A stretch of DNA of 8,995 nt from Ascidiaceihabitans sp. (lineage in GTDB: Bacteria > Pseudomonadota > Alphaproteobacteria > Rhodobacterales > Rhodobacteraceae), in assembly GCA_023301665.1 (NCBI GenBank), contig JALZUL010000245.1, forward strand, positions 1 to 8,995, in the 5' to 3' direction. The notes under the pieces are model-generated. The model was not told the origin of the DNA and did not search any database. It was given only the letters and a program-made list of their open reading frames with translations. This document shows, in pieces, positions 5,278 to 8,995 of the stretch (position 1 is its first letter; the number at the start of each line of letters is the position of its first letter). Position numbers and translations under genes: made by a program.

Positions 5278-8200
5278 CCAAGTATGATGCAGAATGGGTA
5301 CGCGCCGAAGAAGCAAAGCGCACGTTCATGGCCGAAAACGGTCTTTATTCCGAGGAAGAAGAGCACTCTTCCTGCGGTGTTGGCTTGGTGGTTTCTGTCG
5401 ATGGGAAGCCCACACGTTCAGTTGTGGAAAACGGCATCGCGGCTTTGAAAGCTATCTGGCACCGCGGTGCGGTTGATGCCGATGGCAAAACCGGCGACGG
5501 CGCGGGTATCCACGTTCAAATTCCGGCACCTTTCTTTTACGATCAAATCGAACGTACCGGCCACAAACCAGACAAAGACAAGATGATTGCTGTTGGCCAA
5601 GTATTCTTGCCGCGCACCAATTTTGGCGCTCAAGAAACCTGCCGGACAATCGTTGAGTCCGAAGTATTGCGCATGGGCTACTATATCTACGGCTGGCGCC
5701 ACGTTCCGGTAAACGTCGAATGCTTGGGTGAAAAAGCCAACGCGACCCGTCCTGAGATTGAGCAAATCTTGATCTCGAACTCAAAAGGCGTGGACGAGGA
5801 TACATTCGAGCGCGAGCTATATGTGATCCGCCGTCGCATCGAAAAAGCCGCGACAGCTGCGGGTATCAACGCGCTTTATATCGCGTCATTGTCTTGCCGT
5901 TCGATCATCTACAAAGGGATGATGCTGGCCGAACAGGTTGCCGAATTCTTCCCTGATCTAATGGACCCGCGCTTTGAATCCGCATTCGCGATTTATCACC
6001 AGCGCTATTCCACCAACACTTTCCCACAATGGTGGTTGGCGCAACCTTTCCGCATGTTGGCTCACAATGGTGAGATCAACACGCTCAAGGGCAACCTGAA
6101 CTGGATGAAAAGCCACGAGATCCGCATGGCGTCTGATGTGTTTGGCGACATGGCCGACGACATCAAACCGATTGTGGCTTCTGGGTCTTCTGACTCTGCC
6201 GCACTTGATGCTGTGTTTGAAATGCTTGTGCGCGCAGGGCGCAACGCACCGATGGCGAAAACCATGTTGGTTCCAGAAAGCTGGTCCAAGCAGGCGATTG
6301 AATTGCCACAGGCATGGCGCGATATGTATTCTTACTGCAACTCAGTGATGGAACCATGGGATGGCCCGGCGGCTTTGGCGATGACCGATGGGCGTTGGGT
6401 TTGCGCAGGTCTTGACCGCAACGGCCTGCGCCCAATGCGCTATGTGGTAACAAACGACGGCTTGGTAATCGCAGGTTCAGAAGCGGGCATGGTTCCGCTT
6501 GATGAGGCACGCGTTCTCGAAAAAGGCGCGCTTGGTCCGGGGCAAATTCTGGCCGTCGATATGAAAGAGGGCAAGCTTTACCACGACACAGAAATCAAGG
6601 ATCAGCTCTCAGCAGCCCGTCCATTTGGCGAATGGGTTGAGCGGATCAAAGATCTAGATGTCGAACTGGCCAAGGTCGAAGAAAAGCCACTGTTTACAGG
6701 TGAAGAACTGCGCCGTCGTCAAATCGCGGCTGGCTATACCATCGAAGAGCTGGAACAAATTCTTGCGCCAATGGCCGAGGACGGTAAAGAAACTTTGGCG
6801 TCTATGGGTGACGACACCCCATCAGCGGTTTTGTCTAACAAGTACCGCCCGCTGAGCCACTTTTTCCGCCAGAACTTTTCTCAGGTTACAAACCCTCCAA
6901 TCGACAGCTTGCGCGAATTCCGTGTGATGAGCTTGAAGACCCGTTTTGGGAACCTCAAGAACGTATTGGATGAAAGCAGCGCGCAGACCGAAATCTTGAC
7001 GCTAGACAGCCCGTTTGTTGGCAACGCGCAGTGGGATGAACTGACCTCTTTGTTCAACTCTGATCTTGCGACTATCGACTGTACCTTTGAAGCTGGTGAG
7101 GGCACGCTTAACAGCAATTTGGCTCGTGTTAGAGCCGAAGCAGAAGACGCCGTGCGCTCAGGTGCTGGGCACATCGTGCTGACAGATCAAAATAGCAGCG
7201 CAGATCGTGTTGCTATGCCGATGATCCTTGCAACGTCAGCAGTGCACAGCCACCTGACCCGCAAAGGTTTGCGCACCTTCTGCTCATTGAACGTCCGTTC
7301 AGCAGAATGCGTTGATCCGCATTACTTTGCAGTCCTCATCGGTTGCGGCGCAACTGTTGTGAACGCTTATTTGGCCGAGGATTCATTGGCAGAGCGGATC
7401 GAGCGCAACTTGCTTGATTGCTCTTTGACAGTGGCCATCAAACGCTACCGTGACGCGATTGACCAAGGTTTGCTTAAGATCATGGCAAAGATGGGCATCT
7501 CTGTGATCTCATCCTATCGCGGTGGTCTGAACTTTGAAGCAGTTGGCCTATCACGCGCCATGTGTGCGGAATTCTTCCCGGGCATGACCAGCCGTATTTC
7601 CGGCATCGGTGTTTCTGGTATCCAGCGCAAAGCCGAAGAGGTTCACGCCCAAGGGTGGGACGGCAGCAATGTCCTGCCCATCGGTGGTTTCTACAAATCC
7701 CGCAAGTCTGGTGAGACCCACGCGTGGGAAGCTACATCTATGCATATGCTGCAAATGGCCTGCAATAGAGCCTCATTTGAGATGTGGAAGCAGTACTCTG
7801 CCAAGATGCAAAGCAACCCGCCAATCCACTTGCGTGACCTGCTCGACATCAAGCCATTGGGCAAAGCGATCCCATTGGAAGAGGTGGAAAGCATCACCTC
7901 TATCCGCAAGCGCTTTGTAACACCGGGCATGTCTTTGGGTGCTTTGTCTCCAGAAGCGCACAAGACCCTAAACGTTGCGATGAACCGCATCGGTGCCAAG
8001 TCTGACTCTGGTGAAGGTGGCGAAGATCCAGCACACTTCGTGCCAGAAGCAAATGGTGACAACCCATCTGCAAAGATCAAACAGGTTGCGTCTGGTCGTT
8101 TCGGCGTTACTGCCGAGTACCTGAACCAATGTGAAGAGCTTGAAATCAAAGTTGCCCAAGGTGCGAAACCGGGTGAGGGCGGACAGCTTCCGGGGATGAA

Positions 8201-8995
8201 AGTCACCGATCTGATCGCACGCCTGCGTCACTCGACCAAAGGCGTGACATTGATCTCACCTCCGCCACACCACGATATCTACTCGATCGAGGATTTGGCG
8301 CAGCTGATCTATGACCTCAAGCAGATCAACCCACGTTGTAAAGTGACCGTAAAATTGGTGGCGTCTTCCGGCGTTGGCACAATTGCGGCAGGTGTTGCAA
8401 AGGCGAAGGCCGATGTGATCCTGATCTCTGGTCACAACGGCGGGACAGGGGCATCCCCTGCGACCTCGATCAAATATGCGGGTCTACCGTGGGAAATGGG
8501 CCTGACCGAGGCGCACCAAGTTCTGTCTATGAACAACCTTCGTGAGCGGGTCACTCTGCGCACCGATGGTGGTTTGCGCACGGGTCGTGACGTTGTCATG
8601 GCAGCGATGTTGGGTGCTGAAGAATACGGCATCGGCACCGCGGCATTGATCGCGATGGGCTGCATCATGGTACGTCAGTGTCAGTCCAACACATGCCCTG
8701 TTGGTGTCTGTACACAAGACGAATCGCTACGTGACAAGTTCACAGGCAATGCGGACAAAGTGGTGAACCTGATCACATTCTACGCACAAGAAGTGCGCGA
8801 GTTGCTGGCCTCTATCGGTGCGCGCAGCATGGACGATGTGATTGGACGTGCAGATCTACTTGCACAGGTTTCACGTGGCTCTGCGCATCTTGATGATCTG
8901 GATTTGAACCCATTGCTGATCACCATCGATGGTGCCGCAGACATCAAGTATGACCGTTCCAAGCCTCGCAATGCTGTGCCTGACACGCTTGACGC
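5274..8995 (+). CDS. gltB: Glutamate synthase (NADPH), large (alpha) subunit, 3' end outside window
   Basis: The frame stays open from the ATG at 5274 to the right edge, giving 1240 complete codons of a protein usually about 1500 long. It hydrolyses glutamine in an N-terminal Ntn amidotransferase domain and channels the ammonia to an FMN domain that reduces the 2-iminoglutarate to glutamate. After a 33-residue propeptide (Glu-rich, 27-30), Cys34 in SSCGVG should become the N-terminal nucleophile. RYSTNTFP (244-251) and HNGEIN (264-269) are glutaminase-domain motifs. The central domain includes NPPIDSLRE (from 540). The FMN synthase domain shows GAKSDSGEGGED (907-918), GAKPGEGGQLPG (963-974) and HNGGTGASP (1054-1062). 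Cys1130, Cys1136 and Cys1141 (C-x5-C-x4-C) form the [3Fe-4S] site. Only the C-terminal beta-helix domain is missing, through the window edge. No frameshift or lost key residue is seen. Confidence 0.97.
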   Translation, partial: MTKYDAEWVRAEEAKRTFMAENGLYSEEEEHSSCGVGLVVSVDGKPTRSVVENGIAALKAIWHRGAVDADGKTGDGAGIHVQIPAPFFYDQIERTGHKPDKDKMIAVGQVFLPRTNFGAQETCRTIVESEVLRMGYYIYGWRHVPVNVECLGEKANATRPEIEQILISNSKGVDEDTFERELYVIRRRIEKAATAAGINALYIASLSCRSIIYKGMMLAEQVAEFFPDLMDPRFESAFAIYHQRYSTNTFPQWWLAQPFRMLAHNGEINTLKGNLNWMKSHEIRMASDVFGDMADDIKPIVASGSSDSAALDAVFEMLVRAGRNAPMAKTMLVPESWSKQAIELPQAWRDMYSYCNSVMEPWDGPAALAMTDGRWVCAGLDRNGLRPMRYVVTNDGLVIAGSEAGMVPLDEARVLEKGALGPGQILAVDMKEGKLYHDTEIKDQLSAARPFGEWVERIKDLDVELAKVEEKPLFTGEELRRRQIAAGYTIEELEQILAPMAEDGKETLASMGDDTPSAVLSNKYRPLSHFFRQNFSQVTNPPIDSLREFRVMSLKTRFGNLKNVLDESSAQTEILTLDSPFVGNAQWDELTSLFNSDLATIDCTFEAGEGTLNSNLARVRAEAEDAVRSGAGHIVLTDQNSSADRVAMPMILATSAVHSHLTRKGLRTFCSLNVRSAECVDPHYFAVLIGCGATVVNAYLAEDSLAERIERNLLDCSLTVAIKRYRDAIDQGLLKIMAKMGISVISSYRGGLNFEAVGLSRAMCAEFFPGMTSRISGIGVSGIQRKAEEVHAQGWDGSNVLPIGGFYKSRKSGETHAWEATSMHMLQMACNRASFEMWKQYSAKMQSNPPIHLRDLLDIKPLGKAIPLEEVESITSIRKRFVTPGMSLGALSPEAHKTLNVAMNRIGAKSDSGEGGEDPAHFVPEANGDNPSAKIKQVASGRFGVTAEYLNQCEELEIKVAQGAKPGEGGQLPGMKVTDLIARLRHSTKGVTLISPPPHHDIYSIEDLAQLIYDLKQINPRCKVTVKLVASSGVGTIAAGVAKAKADVILISGHNGGTGASPATSIKYAGLPWEMGLTEAHQVLSMNNLRERVTLRTDGGLRTGRDVVMAAMLGAEEYGIGTAALIAMGCIMVRQCQSNTCPVGVCTQDESLRDKFTGNADKVVNLITFYAQEVRELLASIGARSMDDVIGRADLLAQVSRGSAHLDDLDLNPLLITIDGAADIKYDRSKPRNAVPDTLD

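Noticed and set aside
7691..8206. 171-codon open frame on the minus strand inside gltB
   Set aside because: It lies wholly opposite the FMN-domain coding part of gltB, whose conserved motifs read in the other strand. Long antisense frames are expected from this codon usage.
5274..8995. Possible truncation or frameshift in gltB because no stop is found
   Set aside because: Motifs of the glutaminase, central, FMN and [3Fe-4S] regions all occur in order in a single frame. The missing stop is explained by the window edge.

Overview
This looks like a chromosomal segment of a marine alphaproteobacterium, most likely of the Rhodobacterales (Roseobacter group). The evidence is the style of the proteins, the moderate base composition, and the combination of an NDUFA9-like protein, UppP and an alpha-type NADPH glutamate synthase. 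The lineage is an inference from protein character, because no rRNA is present.

Layout. The left edge (2-313) is the C-terminal end of a tetratricopeptide-repeat protein. A gene-poor stretch of about 680 bases follows (314-990). It contains a block that resembles a dispersed non-coding repeat of roseobacters, a nested inverted repeat and a 12-base tandem duplication. At its right end is a tRNA-Leu (anticodon CAG) on the minus strand, with a good sigma70-type promoter behind it. Its 3' end faces the gene-poor stretch, the usual geometry of an integration site, but no integrase or second att copy is visible here. To the right are an NDUFA9-like NAD(P)-binding protein (plus strand) and uppP (minus strand). 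These converge on a stem-loop that contains the stop codon of the first gene.

The right two thirds is a glutamate synthase locus on the plus strand: gltD (small subunit), a small GFA-family zinc protein, and gltB (large subunit, running off the right edge). GltD passes electrons from NADPH to GltB. GltB makes glutamate from glutamine and 2-oxoglutarate, so this is the GOGAT half of ammonium assimilation. The GFA gene overlaps gltB by ATGA and is probably translationally coupled to it.

Nearly everything coding is core metabolism. I see no defence system, CRISPR array, transposase or convincing new system. The items most worth a second look are the GFA gene wedged between the two glutamate synthase subunits, the structured gap after gltD, and the gene-poor stretch beside the tRNA.
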